From Pontibacter mucosus (GTDB taxonomy: Bacteria > Bacteroidota > Bacteroidia > Cytophagales > Hymenobacteraceae): a stretch of DNA of 64,000 bases. Each line of letters begins with the position of its first letter. The first letter of the stretch is position 1. The notes below the pieces were generated by a model. The model did no database searches. It saw only the letters and a program-made list of their open reading frames with translations, and was not told the origin of the DNA. The translations under genes were made by a program, and so were the position numbers. Location: positions 48,890 through 112,889 of the forward strand of contig NZ_QBKI01000015.1 of the NCBI RefSeq assembly GCF_003054055.1, given 5' to 3'. Below are positions 1 through 7,646 of this stretch, in pieces.

Positions 1-899
1 GTGTGCGGCAGTGTATTGAGGAGGTGCGCCGGCAGGCCGAGCGGGTGGCCCGTATCTATACCGTGTATGTGGTGGATGACCGCGACAAGCTGCTGGGGCG
101 CGTCAGCGTGAAGCGCCTGCTGCTGTCCAAGGACGACACGCTGGTAAAGGACATCTACAGCGAGGACGTGATCTCGGTGGAGTCTTACAAGAGCGAGAAT
201 GAGGTGGTGAACCTGATGCAGCGCTACGACCTGGAGGCCATTCCTGTGGTGAACATACAAGGGCGCCTGCTGGGCCGCATCACCATCGACGACGTGGTGG
301 ACGTGATGCAGGAGCAGGCCGAACTCAGCCGCCAGCTCATGACCGGTATCACCGAGAACGTGGAGGAGGACGACAGCGTGCTGCGTATCTCTCGCGCGCG
401 TCTGCCCTGGTTGATCATCGGCATGGTGGGTGGCTTGCTGGCGGCGCACTTCATGGGTTTTTATGAGGATGACATCGCCCTGCTGCCGGCCATCGCGCTG
501 TTTGTGCCGCTCATCACGGCTACGGGTGGTAACGTGGGCATTCAGTCCTCTTCCATCATCATCCAGACGCTCTCCTCCAACGAAGTGATGTTTGATAACA
601 TTGCCCAGCGTATGCTGAAGGTGTTTCTGGTAGCCTTGCTGAACGCCTTTATCATCTCCATACTTGTTTTTTCGGCCACGTACCTCTTTAAACAGGATTT
701 TACCTTGGCTATGGTGGTGTCGGTGGCGCTGTTCTCGGTGGTGATGTTGGCCTCGCTGATGGGCACCATCACCCCAATGATTCTGGACAGGTTTGGCATT
801 AACCCGGCCGTGGCAGCAGGCCCCTTTATCACCACCGCCAACGACTTATTGGGTCTTGCCATATACTTTGGCGTGGCGCATCTGCTGTATAGTTTGTAG
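1..899 (+). CDS. mgtE: Magnesium transporter MgtE, C-terminal part (5' end outside window)
   Basis: Mg2+ channel/transporter of the inner membrane. The visible 298 residues hold two CBS domains (about residues 10-110), which in this family sense cytoplasmic Mg2+, followed by five membrane helices (about 134-152, 160-190, 203-228, 232-260 and 272-298). The helix region carries the family signature around ATGGNVGIQ, which lines the pore. MgtE is normally about 450 residues, so the missing part is the N-terminal helical domain and the gene starts upstream of base 1; the GTG at base 3 is internal. No AAGTATA motif occurs in it. Identification is firm and only the start is missing. Confidence 0.93.
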   Translation, partial: VRQCIEEVRRQAERVARIYTVYVVDDRDKLLGRVSVKRLLLSKDDTLVKDIYSEDVISVESYKSENEVVNLMQRYDLEAIPVVNIQGRLLGRITIDDVVDVMQEQAELSRQLMTGITENVEEDDSVLRISRARLPWLIIGMVGGLLAAHFMGFYEDDIALLPAIALFVPLITATGGNVGIQSSSIIIQTLSSNEVMFDNIAQRMLKVFLVALLNAFIISILVFSATYLFKQDFTLAMVVSVALFSVVMLASLMGTITPMILDRFGINPAVAAGPFITTANDLLGLAIYFGVAHLLYSL

Positions 900-939
900 T
901 TATGGCAAATATTAGGTACTAAAATTTCAGTAGAAAGGG

Positions 940-1302
940 ATGTCAAGGTTTCTAGAAAGGGAATCAAGAGTCAAACAGACTAAGCTTTATATTCTTGAGA
1001 ACACCTCCGCAAGTTTACTGAATAACAAAAAATGGCATCGCATCTTAGGGAAGCTTCTGAACGAAGGACAAAGCTTTAAAATTAAACTGCTTTTATCAGA
1101 CCGCATCTTAACGTGTGACTTTATCAGAGAGATTGAAGTTACATCAGCATTGTTCGACGAAACTGGTAATTTTATTGAATATCTGGAGAGTGAATTTATT
1201 ACCCTAAACAGGACTGAAGAAATGATAGGATTTCTTAATGAGTTAAATATTAATTACTTAGAGAGCTCAAGTCAAATTATAATTATGGGTTACCTAAAAT
1301 AA
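940..1302 (+). CDS. Hypothetical protein, 120 aa
   Basis: I do not recognise this protein. It is rich in Lys, Ile, Asn and Leu, with no signal peptide, membrane helix or Cys motif. The middle (about residues 45-75) reads like beta strands ending in an acidic EYLESEF segment. It starts with ATG 40 bases after mgtE on the same strand. Its codons are visibly more AT-rich than those of the flanking genes, which suggests recent acquisition or an orphan gene. It could be a cytosolic accessory protein; no function is proposed. Confidence 0.6.
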   Translation: MSRFLERESRVKQTKLYILENTSASLLNNKKWHRILGKLLNEGQSFKIKLLLSDRILTCDFIREIEVTSALFDETGNFIEYLESEFITLNRTEEMIGFLNELNINYLESSSQIIIMGYLK

Positions 1303-1371
1303 AAACTGGCTATAATCTAGCTCATAAACCATGCTGTAGCTACGCCTTGCTCGCTTTATTTACTAACCAGT

Positions 1372-2358
1372 GTGCGAATAACTAGTAACGAACAACTATC
1401 ACCCGTGTCTACAAAGCCTTCTACATCCACCGTACTGATTATCGACGAAATCCACCCTAGCATTTTTCCGATGCTGGAAAGTATAGGCGTGGAAGCAGAT
1501 TACCGGCCAGATATAAAACCAGAGGAGGTGCCCGCGGCGCTGCAGGGTTTTGATGGGCTGATTGTGCGCAGCAAAATGCGTATTACGGCAGGCACGCTGG
1601 CGCAGGCCGATAAGCTAACGTATGTGGCCAGGGCCGGGGCCGGGGTGGATAACATTGATGAGCAGGCACTGCAGGAGCGCGGCGTTATACTTTTGGCGGC
1701 CAACGAGGGCAACAGCCAGGCCGTGGGCGAGTTTACCGTGGGGCTGCTGGTGTCGCTGCTGCGCAATGTATCGCGGAGCCACAGCCAGGTGCAACAGAAA
1801 GTATGGCTGCGCGAGGAAAACCGTGGCGAGGAGATCAGCGGCAAAACAATCGGCATCATCGGGTACGGGAACATGGGGCAGAGCTTTGCACGGACCGTTT
1901 CTGGTTTCGGCTGTCGTCTGCTGGCCTACGACCGCTATGCACCCGAGAAAATCAACCTGCCGGTAGAGCTCGTTTCGCTGGAACAGCTACAGGCAGAGGC
2001 CGACATCGTGAGCCTGCACATCCCGTTTATACCGGAGAACCTGCGCTTTGCCAACGACGCCTTCTTCAGTGCGTTCCGCAAGCCTATCTGGTTTCTAAAT
2101 ACCTCGCGCGGCGAGGTGGTGGATCAGCAGGCGCTGGTGCGGCACCTGCAGTCCGGAAGTATAAAAGGCGCTGCCCTGGACGTGCTGGAGAATGAGAAAC
2201 TTCAAACACTAAACCCACAGCAGCAACAGGATTTTGAGTACCTGGCGTCGGCCCCCAACGTCATCCTCACCCCGCACATTGCCGGCTGGACGCACGAATC
2301 CTACGTGAAGATAAACGAGGTGCTGGTGCAGAAAATAGGGCAGGTGCTGGCAGGCTGA
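1372..2358 (+). CDS. D-isomer-specific 2-hydroxyacid dehydrogenase (phosphoglycerate dehydrogenase-like)
   Basis: NAD-dependent oxidoreductase of the SerA/D-2-hydroxyacid dehydrogenase family, cytosolic. The Rossmann loop GYGNMG lies at residues 164-169. The catalytic set is visible: Arg246 (SRGE), Glu273 (LENEK) and His302 (PHIAGW). At 328 residues it lacks the ACT regulatory domain of long SerA, so it is either a short-form 3-phosphoglycerate dehydrogenase or a dehydrogenase for a related hydroxyacid. No ATG is available near the N terminus; GTG at 1372 gives a roughly 20-residue Ser/Thr-rich leader before the domain, so the true start could be slightly downstream. No serC or serB lies nearby to confirm serine synthesis. 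Confidence 0.85.
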   Translation: MRITSNEQLSPVSTKPSTSTVLIIDEIHPSIFPMLESIGVEADYRPDIKPEEVPAALQGFDGLIVRSKMRITAGTLAQADKLTYVARAGAGVDNIDEQALQERGVILLAANEGNSQAVGEFTVGLLVSLLRNVSRSHSQVQQKVWLREENRGEEISGKTIGIIGYGNMGQSFARTVSGFGCRLLAYDRYAPEKINLPVELVSLEQLQAEADIVSLHIPFIPENLRFANDAFFSAFRKPIWFLNTSRGEVVDQQALVRHLQSGSIKGAALDVLENEKLQTLNPQQQQDFEYLASAPNVILTPHIAGWTHESYVKINEVLVQKIGQVLAG

Positions 2359-2414
2359 TTTCGTTGCTTGTTTCTTACAGAGCAGGGGCGGTATAAAATT
2401 TTGCCCGGAAAAAA

Positions 2415-2448
2415 TTTGGGTAGTGTATCATAAATATTTTTATCTTTG
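2415..2448 (+). promoter_or_regulatory. Bacteroidota-type promoter for the candidate RNA
   Basis: TTTG at 2415-2418 and TATCTTTG at 2441-2448 match the -33 (TTTG) and -7 (TAnnTTTG) elements of the Bacteroidota housekeeping sigma factor. The spacer is 22 bases, slightly long. Transcription should start near 2454-2456, well ahead of greA. Confidence 0.65.
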
Positions 2449-2453
2449 CCTTA

Positions 2454-2627
2454 GATGCGCACCGTGAGGGAGGAGCCCTGCGGGAATCGGAAATACAAGA
2501 ATCAGGCTTATGCTAAACTCGGCACCTCTATAGAAAGTATAGGGAGGCCACCCTGGGAAAGAATTAAATAAGTAACATATTTAGCAAGAAGAACGGTTAT
2601 GCAAGCCATAGCCGTTCTTTTTGTTTT
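2454..2627 (+). ncRNA. Candidate structured RNA of about 175 nt (possibly 6S-like), upstream of greA
   Basis: The transcript has its own promoter and ends at a strong intrinsic terminator before greA, with no plausible ORF between. Complementary pieces include AGGG-A-GG near 2467 with CC-A-CCCT near 2549 (one central A/A mismatch), a small CCC-TGC-GGG hairpin, and CCTCTATA/TATAGGGAGG around 2525-2547. Length and layout resemble 6S RNA, which also often has its own promoter, but I cannot confirm the open-bubble fold by eye. The alternative is a greA leader with premature termination (attenuator). Confidence 0.5.
2590..2624 (+). terminator. Intrinsic terminator between the RNA and greA
   Basis: A 12-bp stem pairs 2590-2601 (AGAACGGTTATG) with 2607-2618 (CATAGCCGTTCT), with one G-U pair and a CAAGC loop, followed by a T-rich tract. 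Confidence 0.85.
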
Positions 2628-2654
2628 TGTGTTTTAAAACGTGAAAACCGAATT

Positions 2655-3128
2655 ATGAGCAAAATCAATTATTACACTGCTGAAGGGCTGCAAAAGCTGA
2701 AAGATGAGCTGGCGGAGCTAAAGACAAAGGGCCGCGCCGAGGTGGCACGCCAACTGGCCGAGGCCCGCGACAAAGGTGACCTGAGCGAGAACGCTGAGTA
2801 TGATGCGGCCAAGGACGCGCAGGGACACCTGGAGCTGAAAATCGCCAAGATGGAGGAGATTGTAGGTAACGCGCGCCTGATCGACGAATCGAACCTGGAC
2901 TCGAGCAAGGCGCTGATCCTCTCCAAGGTGAAAATCAAGAACCTGAAGAACAACATGGTCGTTGATTATACTTTGGTAGCCGAGGAAGAGGCCGACCTGG
3001 CCGCCGGAAAAATCTCTGTGAAGTCGCCAATCGGCAAAGGCCTGCTGGGCAAATCCGTAGGTGATAAAGCGGAGATAACGGTGCCCGCCGGCAAGTTGCA
3101 GTTTGAGATACTTGAAATAAGCCGATAA
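2655..3128 (+). CDS. greA: Transcription elongation factor GreA
   Basis: Cytosolic factor that enters the RNA polymerase secondary channel and stimulates cleavage of backtracked transcripts. The N-terminal antiparallel coiled coil (about residues 5-75) carries the signature GDLSENAEYDAAK, including the acidic tip residues. The C-terminal FKBP-like domain (about 80-157) ends with the usual KLQFEILEI segment. Length of 157 is normal. ATG at 2655 is used; no strong Shine-Dalgarno is seen, as is common in Bacteroidota. The HIT-family gene follows after 2 bases, so the two are co-transcribed. Confidence 0.97.
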   Translation: MSKINYYTAEGLQKLKDELAELKTKGRAEVARQLAEARDKGDLSENAEYDAAKDAQGHLELKIAKMEEIVGNARLIDESNLDSSKALILSKVKIKNLKNNMVVDYTLVAEEEADLAAGKISVKSPIGKGLLGKSVGDKAEITVPAGKLQFEILEISR

Positions 3129-3130
3129 AC

Positions 3131-3532
3131 ATGGAAGCTTCGATATTTACCAAGATTGTAAACGGGGAAATACCTGCCTACAAACTAGCGGAAGACGACC
3201 GCTACCTGGCCTTCCTGGACGTATTCCCGACCACGAAGGGTCATACGTTAGTAATACCGAAGCAACAAATCGATTACATCTTCGACCTGGACGACGAGCT
3301 GTACCTGGGCCTGATGGCCTTTGCCAAGAAGGTGGCGGCAGCAGTGGAGAAGGCGGTGCCGTGCAAGCGCATTGGCGTGGCGGTGGTGGGCATAGAGGTG
3401 CCCCACGCACACGTACACCTGATCCCGCTCAACAGCATGCAGGACATGAATTTTGCGAACAAAAAGCAGTTCAGCAAAGAAGAGTTTGAAGATGTAGCCC
3501 AAAAAATCAGAGCGGCTTACGACGCTTCATAG
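3131..3532 (+). CDS. HIT family nucleotide-binding hydrolase
   Basis: Histidine-triad protein of the Hint/HinT branch, expected to hydrolyse AMP-linked substrates in the cytosol. The triad HAHVH occupies residues 92-96 and continues into LIPL, with the substrate-loop segment TTKGHTLVIPK at about 34-44. Length of 133 matches the family. It starts 2 bases after the greA stop and a strong terminator closes the pair. A Cys at residue 78 replaces the zinc-site cysteines of some family members, and no other zinc motif is seen. Confidence 0.92.
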   Translation: MEASIFTKIVNGEIPAYKLAEDDRYLAFLDVFPTTKGHTLVIPKQQIDYIFDLDDELYLGLMAFAKKVAAAVEKAVPCKRIGVAVVGIEVPHAHVHLIPLNSMQDMNFANKKQFSKEEFEDVAQKIRAAYDAS

Positions 3533-3556
3533 CAGACATCTGGAAAGAAAATTAGC

Positions 3557-3590
3557 AAGAGCCGGTGCGAAAGTACCGGCTCTTTTGGTT
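3557..3590 (+). terminator. Intrinsic terminator after the HIT gene
   Basis: A perfect 10-bp stem pairs AAGAGCCGGT (3557-3566) with ACCGGCTCTT (3575-3584) around an 8-base loop and runs into TTTT. Confidence 0.9.
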
Positions 3591-4217
3591 TCTATAGGTT
3601 TGCTGTTGCAGCGCTATTTAAGGTAATAGGATTTAGTTACTGCTATTTGTGTGGGGGAGTTTCTAAATTACCGGGTCCAACCACCCCTAACCCCTCCTTA
3701 TCTAAGGCGGGGAACTCTGTGATTACTTTGGCTGAAGTATAAGCTCTATAGTCAAATAGTAAACACCCCTATGGTCCCCTCCAGGGGACAGTAGTAATAG
3801 CCGTAGCTATCGAATGTTTCCCAGCCTTTGGGTTGAGCGCCTTCTAGATTTCCGGTGCCCGAAGGGCATTGCGACCGAAGGGCAGCAAAGGAAGCGAAAG
3901 CAGCGCGATGCCCTTATCGAGGGCCCCTACCCCCAAGGCGAGGCCTCCCGGCCTTGAGGGAGCCAAGTTGGATGTGAAACGAGCCGCTTGTGGGAACTGG
4001 AGGATGAACGGTGGCTAGTAAGGATAGCCTGGTTCCAGTTGCAGGAAGCGGCGGCTAAAAGCATAGAACGGCAAGTATAAAAGTATAGCTGGAGCAAGTT
4101 TAGAAGTATGGCTTTTCAATCCAGTCAAGTTGCAAGCTTGACACCATATAGTTGGATACAAGTCTGAAGACTTGCGCCAGAGAAGTATAAAGTATAGCAG
4201 CTAAACGCCCAGTACCC
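3585..4217. other. Gene-free stretch rich in small palindromes
   Basis: No supportable gene in about 630 bases. It holds GTCCCCT-cc-AGGGGAC at 3774-3789, GTCAAG/CTTGAC at 4124-4129 and 4137-4142, CAAGTC-tgaa-GACTTG at 4159-4174, and five AAGTATA motifs. A C-rich string near 3680-3712 resembles intergenic filler seen again near 27970. It probably represents decayed repeat elements. Confidence 0.5.
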
Positions 4218-4790
4218 CTACTTACTCGCTAACCGATCCGGATTATCCGTCAGGAAGCTCTTCCACGACTTGCCGCCTTGCTTGGCGTTATTGCCTTTCT
4301 GGTAATGGTGGCAAAGCGCTACACCCAGGGCGTCGGTGGCGTCGAGCAGCTTGGGCACCTCCTGAATCTTGAGTATCTGCATGAGCATGGCGGCCACCTG
4401 CTCTTTGGAGGCGTTGCCGTTGCCGGTGATAGACTGCTTTATCTTCTTGGGGGCGTACTCCACGTAAGGGATGTCGCGGGAGAGGGCGGCGGCAATGGCC
4501 ACGCCCTGGGCGCGGCCCAGCTTGAGCATACTTTGCACGTTGGTGCCGTAAAAAGGCGACTCGATGGCTAGCTCGTCAGGCAGGTACTCGTCGATGAGCT
4601 GTATCATCCGGTCAAAAATTTTCTTTAACTTGATGGCGTGGTTGCTGTAGCTTTTGAGGTGGATTACGCCAAACTGCAGCACCTGCACCTTAGTACCAGT
4701 CACTTCAATCAAGCCATAGCCCATTACCTGCGTGCCGGGGTCGATGCCAAGAATGAGTTTGCTGGGTGGAAGTGCAGTGGAGTAAGCCAT
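4218..4790 (-). CDS. ruvC: Crossover junction endodeoxyribonuclease RuvC
   Basis: Resolves Holliday junctions with RuvAB by paired nicking. The RNase H-like fold is clear: first catalytic Asp in LGIDPGTQ (residue 17), Glu in AIESPFYG, then the YAPKKIKQSITGNGNASKEQV segment and the final acidic pair in DATDALGVALCHH. About 190 residues, as usual. I use ATG at 4790; a TTG three codons upstream (4799) is possible. It faces the next gene head to head with only about 23 bases between, so promoters must overlap one gene or the other. Single gene, no ruvA or ruvB beside it. Confidence 0.95.
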   Translation of the reverse strand: MAYSTALPPSKLILGIDPGTQVMGYGLIEVTGTKVQVLQFGVIHLKSYSNHAIKLKKIFDRMIQLIDEYLPDELAIESPFYGTNVQSMLKLGRAQGVAIAAALSRDIPYVEYAPKKIKQSITGNGNASKEQVAAMLMQILKIQEVPKLLDATDALGVALCHHYQKGNNAKQGGKSWKSFLTDNPDRLASK

Positions 4791-4813
4791 AGGGTGCAAA
4801 AATAGACATTATC

Positions 4814-5803
4814 TTGAACATTAAGCGGCATAAAAAATTCCTTTTGCTCCTGGCAAAGTCGCTGGTGGTGGGACTCACGCTGTGCCTGCTCTACCAGGCT
4901 ATCTTCACGGCACCCGACACTTTCCTGAATTGGGGAGACATTTTACGCCAGGCCCTGCATAGCCCCCTGAGCTTTCTGTTTATAGTTACCGCCCTATTTA
5001 TACCCGTGAACTGGGGCTTTGAGGCACTTAAATGGCAGCTGCTGGGGCAAAAGCTGGAGCTTATGTCGATCGGCCAGGCCTACCGGGCCGTGATGGTGGG
5101 GCTTACGCTGGGCTTTATTACCCCCAACCGCCTCGGCGACTATGCCGGGCGCGTGCTCGAGCTCAGGAGCCGGCAGCGCTTGGAAGCCATCGGGGCAATC
5201 TTCATCGGCAGGTTCTGCCAGCTGGTGGCCACCGTGCTGGCCGGCTCAGGCGGGCTGCTATACTTTATACTTGTATTTGGCTGGCAGGAGTACCCCGCGG
5301 TAGCCTTGAGTCTGTTTATACTTTTGGTAGCCGTTTGCGTGGCCATGCTGCTGTTGCTCTACAATGCCAATGCTATGGTGGCCGTAGTGGCTGCCATTAA
5401 ACCGCTCCGCCCTTTCGTGCCTTATCTGTCCATTATGGGGACCTATACTTCCGCGGAGATGACGCGGCTGCTGTGGCTATCGCTGGGGCGCTATGCTGTG
5501 TTTCTGGTGCAATTTATACTGCTGCTCATACTCTTTGAGGTACGACTCAGCCCGCTGCAATACCTGAGTGGCGTGTCGGGTACCTTCTTCCTTAAATCGG
5601 TGGTGCCGTCGGTTAGCCTGATTTCAGATTTAGGGGTGCGGGAGCTGTCGGCGATGTACCTGTTCGGGCTGCTTGGGCAGGAGAGGTTGCAGGTGCTCAG
5701 CGCCAGCCTCAGCCTGTGGTTGCTCAACATCGCGGTGCCTAGCGTGGTGGGTTTATACTTTGTGCTGCGGATGCGGCTGGCGCGGAAAGGAGTGCCGGCA
5801 TGA
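4814..5803 (+). CDS. Lysylphosphatidylglycerol synthase TM-region/flippase-like membrane protein
   Basis: Integral inner-membrane protein of 329 residues with about eight hydrophobic helices and no soluble domain. It belongs to the UPF0104/AglD2-type family related to the flippase half of MprF. Conserved features seen are the GFITPNRLGDYAGR segment (about residues 97-110) and the SLISDLGVRELSAMY segment (about 271-285). It ends in an ATGA overlap with a family 2 glycosyltransferase, so it probably moves or handles a lipid-linked sugar made by that enzyme. The only upstream start is TTG at 4814; an ATG appears only far inside. Confidence 0.8.
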   Translation: MNIKRHKKFLLLLAKSLVVGLTLCLLYQAIFTAPDTFLNWGDILRQALHSPLSFLFIVTALFIPVNWGFEALKWQLLGQKLELMSIGQAYRAVMVGLTLGFITPNRLGDYAGRVLELRSRQRLEAIGAIFIGRFCQLVATVLAGSGGLLYFILVFGWQEYPAVALSLFILLVAVCVAMLLLLYNANAMVAVVAAIKPLRPFVPYLSIMGTYTSAEMTRLLWLSLGRYAVFLVQFILLLILFEVRLSPLQYLSGVSGTFFLKSVVPSVSLISDLGVRELSAMYLFGLLGQERLQVLSASLSLWLLNIAVPSVVGLYFVLRMRLARKGVPA

Positions 5804-6948
5804 GGTGGCTGCTGCTGTTTTCAGTCTTCTGGTACAGTTGGATTATTCTGAGGAGGTGGCTCGCCTGGAGGCGCATGCCTGTCACCGCACCGCCGGCTGC
5901 TTTTCAGCCCTCCACCGCCATCACCGTTATCATACCTGTCCGGAATGAGGCGGAGAATATCCTGCACCTGCTGCACGACTTGGAGCGCCAGCATTACCCC
6001 CGCGAGCTGCTGGAGGTGCTGGTAATAGACGACCATTCCGACGATGAGACAGCCACCCTGGTGGAGCAGTTTATACTTGCGTCCGGTCTTCAGATTAAGT
6101 GCCTTCAGTTAGAGAATTATGTAAAGTATATAGGTAAGAAAGCAGCCGTTCAGGTGGGGGTGGAGCAGGCGCGCGGCGAGCTGCTGGTGTTCACCGATGG
6201 CGACTGCCGGGTGGGACCGGAGTGGCTGCGCAGTTATACTTTCGTCTACGAAACCGATCAGCCATACTTTATCAGCGGACCCGTGAGCTTCCATAACACG
6301 CACACCCACTTCGAGCGGATGCAGCTGGTGGAGTTTGCTAGCCTAATCGGGATTGGGGGAGCCTCCATTGCCCTAGGCCAGCCGAACATGTGCAACGGGG
6401 CCAACCTGGCTTACCGCAAGGATATTTTCGGGCAGGTGGGCGGCTTTGCCGGCAACGAGGCCATCGCCAGCGGCGACGATGAGTTCCTGCTGCACAAGGT
6501 GCACCAAGCCTTTCCGGGGCGGGTAAAGTTTCTGAAATCACCTGAAGCAATCGTTTATACTTCGGCGCGTAAAACACTGATTTCCTTTTTTCAGCAGCGT
6601 GTAAGGTGGGCCAGTAAATGGAAGTCTTACCAAAGCCTGCAGGTGCAGTTGGTAGCGCTGAGTGTGTTCCTGGTGAACCTGCTGCTGTTCCTGGCTATCC
6701 CTGCGGCGCTATGGGGGAACCTGCCCGCCTGGGCCTTTTTACTGGCCTACTTTACCAAGTTTGCCGTCGATTTCTTATTTTTAAGAGAGATAACCAATTT
6801 TCTACAGACCCGCCGTTTCCTTTGGTACTTCCTGCCGCTGCAGTTCGTATACACACCTTACGTGCTGATTGCGGCGGTTTGGGGGCTTTTGGGGCGCTAC
6901 AACTGGAAAGGACGAACCATCAAAACCTATGAGCGACAACGAGTTTGA
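5800..6948 (+). CDS. Family 2 glycosyltransferase, membrane-anchored
   Basis: Processive-type GT-A glycosyltransferase. A first helix (residues 1-20) precedes the catalytic domain: VIIPVRNEAENI at about 46, VIDDHSDD at about 74, the DxD-like TDGDCRVGP at about 131, the acceptor-site GDDEFLLH at about 225, and the QQRVRW motif at about 265. Three or four C-terminal helices (about 287-375) form a membrane platform. Start overlaps the flippase stop by ATGA, so the two are translationally coupled. Likely product is a glycolipid or exopolysaccharide; the sugar cannot be told. Confidence 0.87.
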   Translation: MRWLLLFSVFWYSWIILRRWLAWRRMPVTAPPAAFQPSTAITVIIPVRNEAENILHLLHDLERQHYPRELLEVLVIDDHSDDETATLVEQFILASGLQIKCLQLENYVKYIGKKAAVQVGVEQARGELLVFTDGDCRVGPEWLRSYTFVYETDQPYFISGPVSFHNTHTHFERMQLVEFASLIGIGGASIALGQPNMCNGANLAYRKDIFGQVGGFAGNEAIASGDDEFLLHKVHQAFPGRVKFLKSPEAIVYTSARKTLISFFQQRVRWASKWKSYQSLQVQLVALSVFLVNLLLFLAIPAALWGNLPAWAFLLAYFTKFAVDFLFLREITNFLQTRRFLWYFLPLQFVYTPYVLIAAVWGLLGRYNWKGRTIKTYERQRV

Positions 6949-7186
6949 CATACTGGATGAGTTATACTTTGTAACCCCCTACGCAGATCTTAAGAGCACC
7001 CTTTCTTTAACTGACGCAGAGCTATGCACTGCTTTACAAGTTCTTATCCGAAAAGGGTATGTCAAAATTTTCTACCCGGACCCCGATACTGAGCTGGAGT
7101 ACGACGAGCTAAGCTTTAGTAAACACTGTCAGCAGTATGCTTTCCTGGCTACCAAGGCTGGTCTGATTGTGCATAACTCCAGCTAG
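6929..7186 (+). CDS. Conserved small protein, 85 aa, winged-helix-like
   Basis: Starts inside the end of the glycosyltransferase gene (20-base overlap), so it is co-translated. The sequence begins with an acidic MSDNEFDILDELYFV, then has helix-turn-helix-like spacing (LSLTDAELCTALQVLIRKGYVKIFYPD, about 29-55) and ends with FLATKAGLIVHNS. It looks like the small soluble proteins common in Hymenobacteraceae genomes, sometimes labelled as transcriptional. No catalytic motif. Function is unknown; a DNA-binding or adaptor role is inference. Confidence 0.75.
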   Translation: MSDNEFDILDELYFVTPYADLKSTLSLTDAELCTALQVLIRKGYVKIFYPDPDTELEYDELSFSKHCQQYAFLATKAGLIVHNSS

Positions 7187-7646
7187 TACCTTTGTGTTTG
7201 CTCCGAAGTTGCTTTCCTGCTTGATAATCAGACAAGTATATAAATGGCTTTTCAGTACAGTACCTCCAAAGTATAAAGTATAGCTGCCAGCTGGTATCAA
7301 AAACAGTCATAAGTAAAAGTTTTGGGGTTATTCATGTATCCGCTGATTATCAATGTATTATTGAAGGTCTGTAAAAAGATGCGCCCATAATATCCTGCAG
7401 AGACAGAAGAAAGCACGTATAAGTATGCCGGCGGGTGCGCCCTTGGGCAGTTAAAGCCGGACCATCTACTTATACAGCAGGCTTAGTCCGGATGGCTGAG
7501 AAGAAGCTCAGTTTTAACCGGAAATATGCCAAAGCTGCTCTTTTTTTTATACTTTTACGTTGTACAAGCATGGGCTTCCGGTGTCTGCGTTGGCACCCTG
7601 GGCGGCGGGAGGCGCTGTGCTGAGAACATTAAAAACCCGAACCTCA
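7187..7646. other. Intergenic leader before the PP2C gene
   Basis: No convincing gene in 460 bases. Four AAGTATA/TATACTT motifs lie here (near 7235, 7269, 7275 and 7546). TACTTTTA at 7550-7557 fits the -7 promoter element except for its last base and lies about 90 bases before the next start codon, so it is the likely promoter. Confidence 0.4.
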
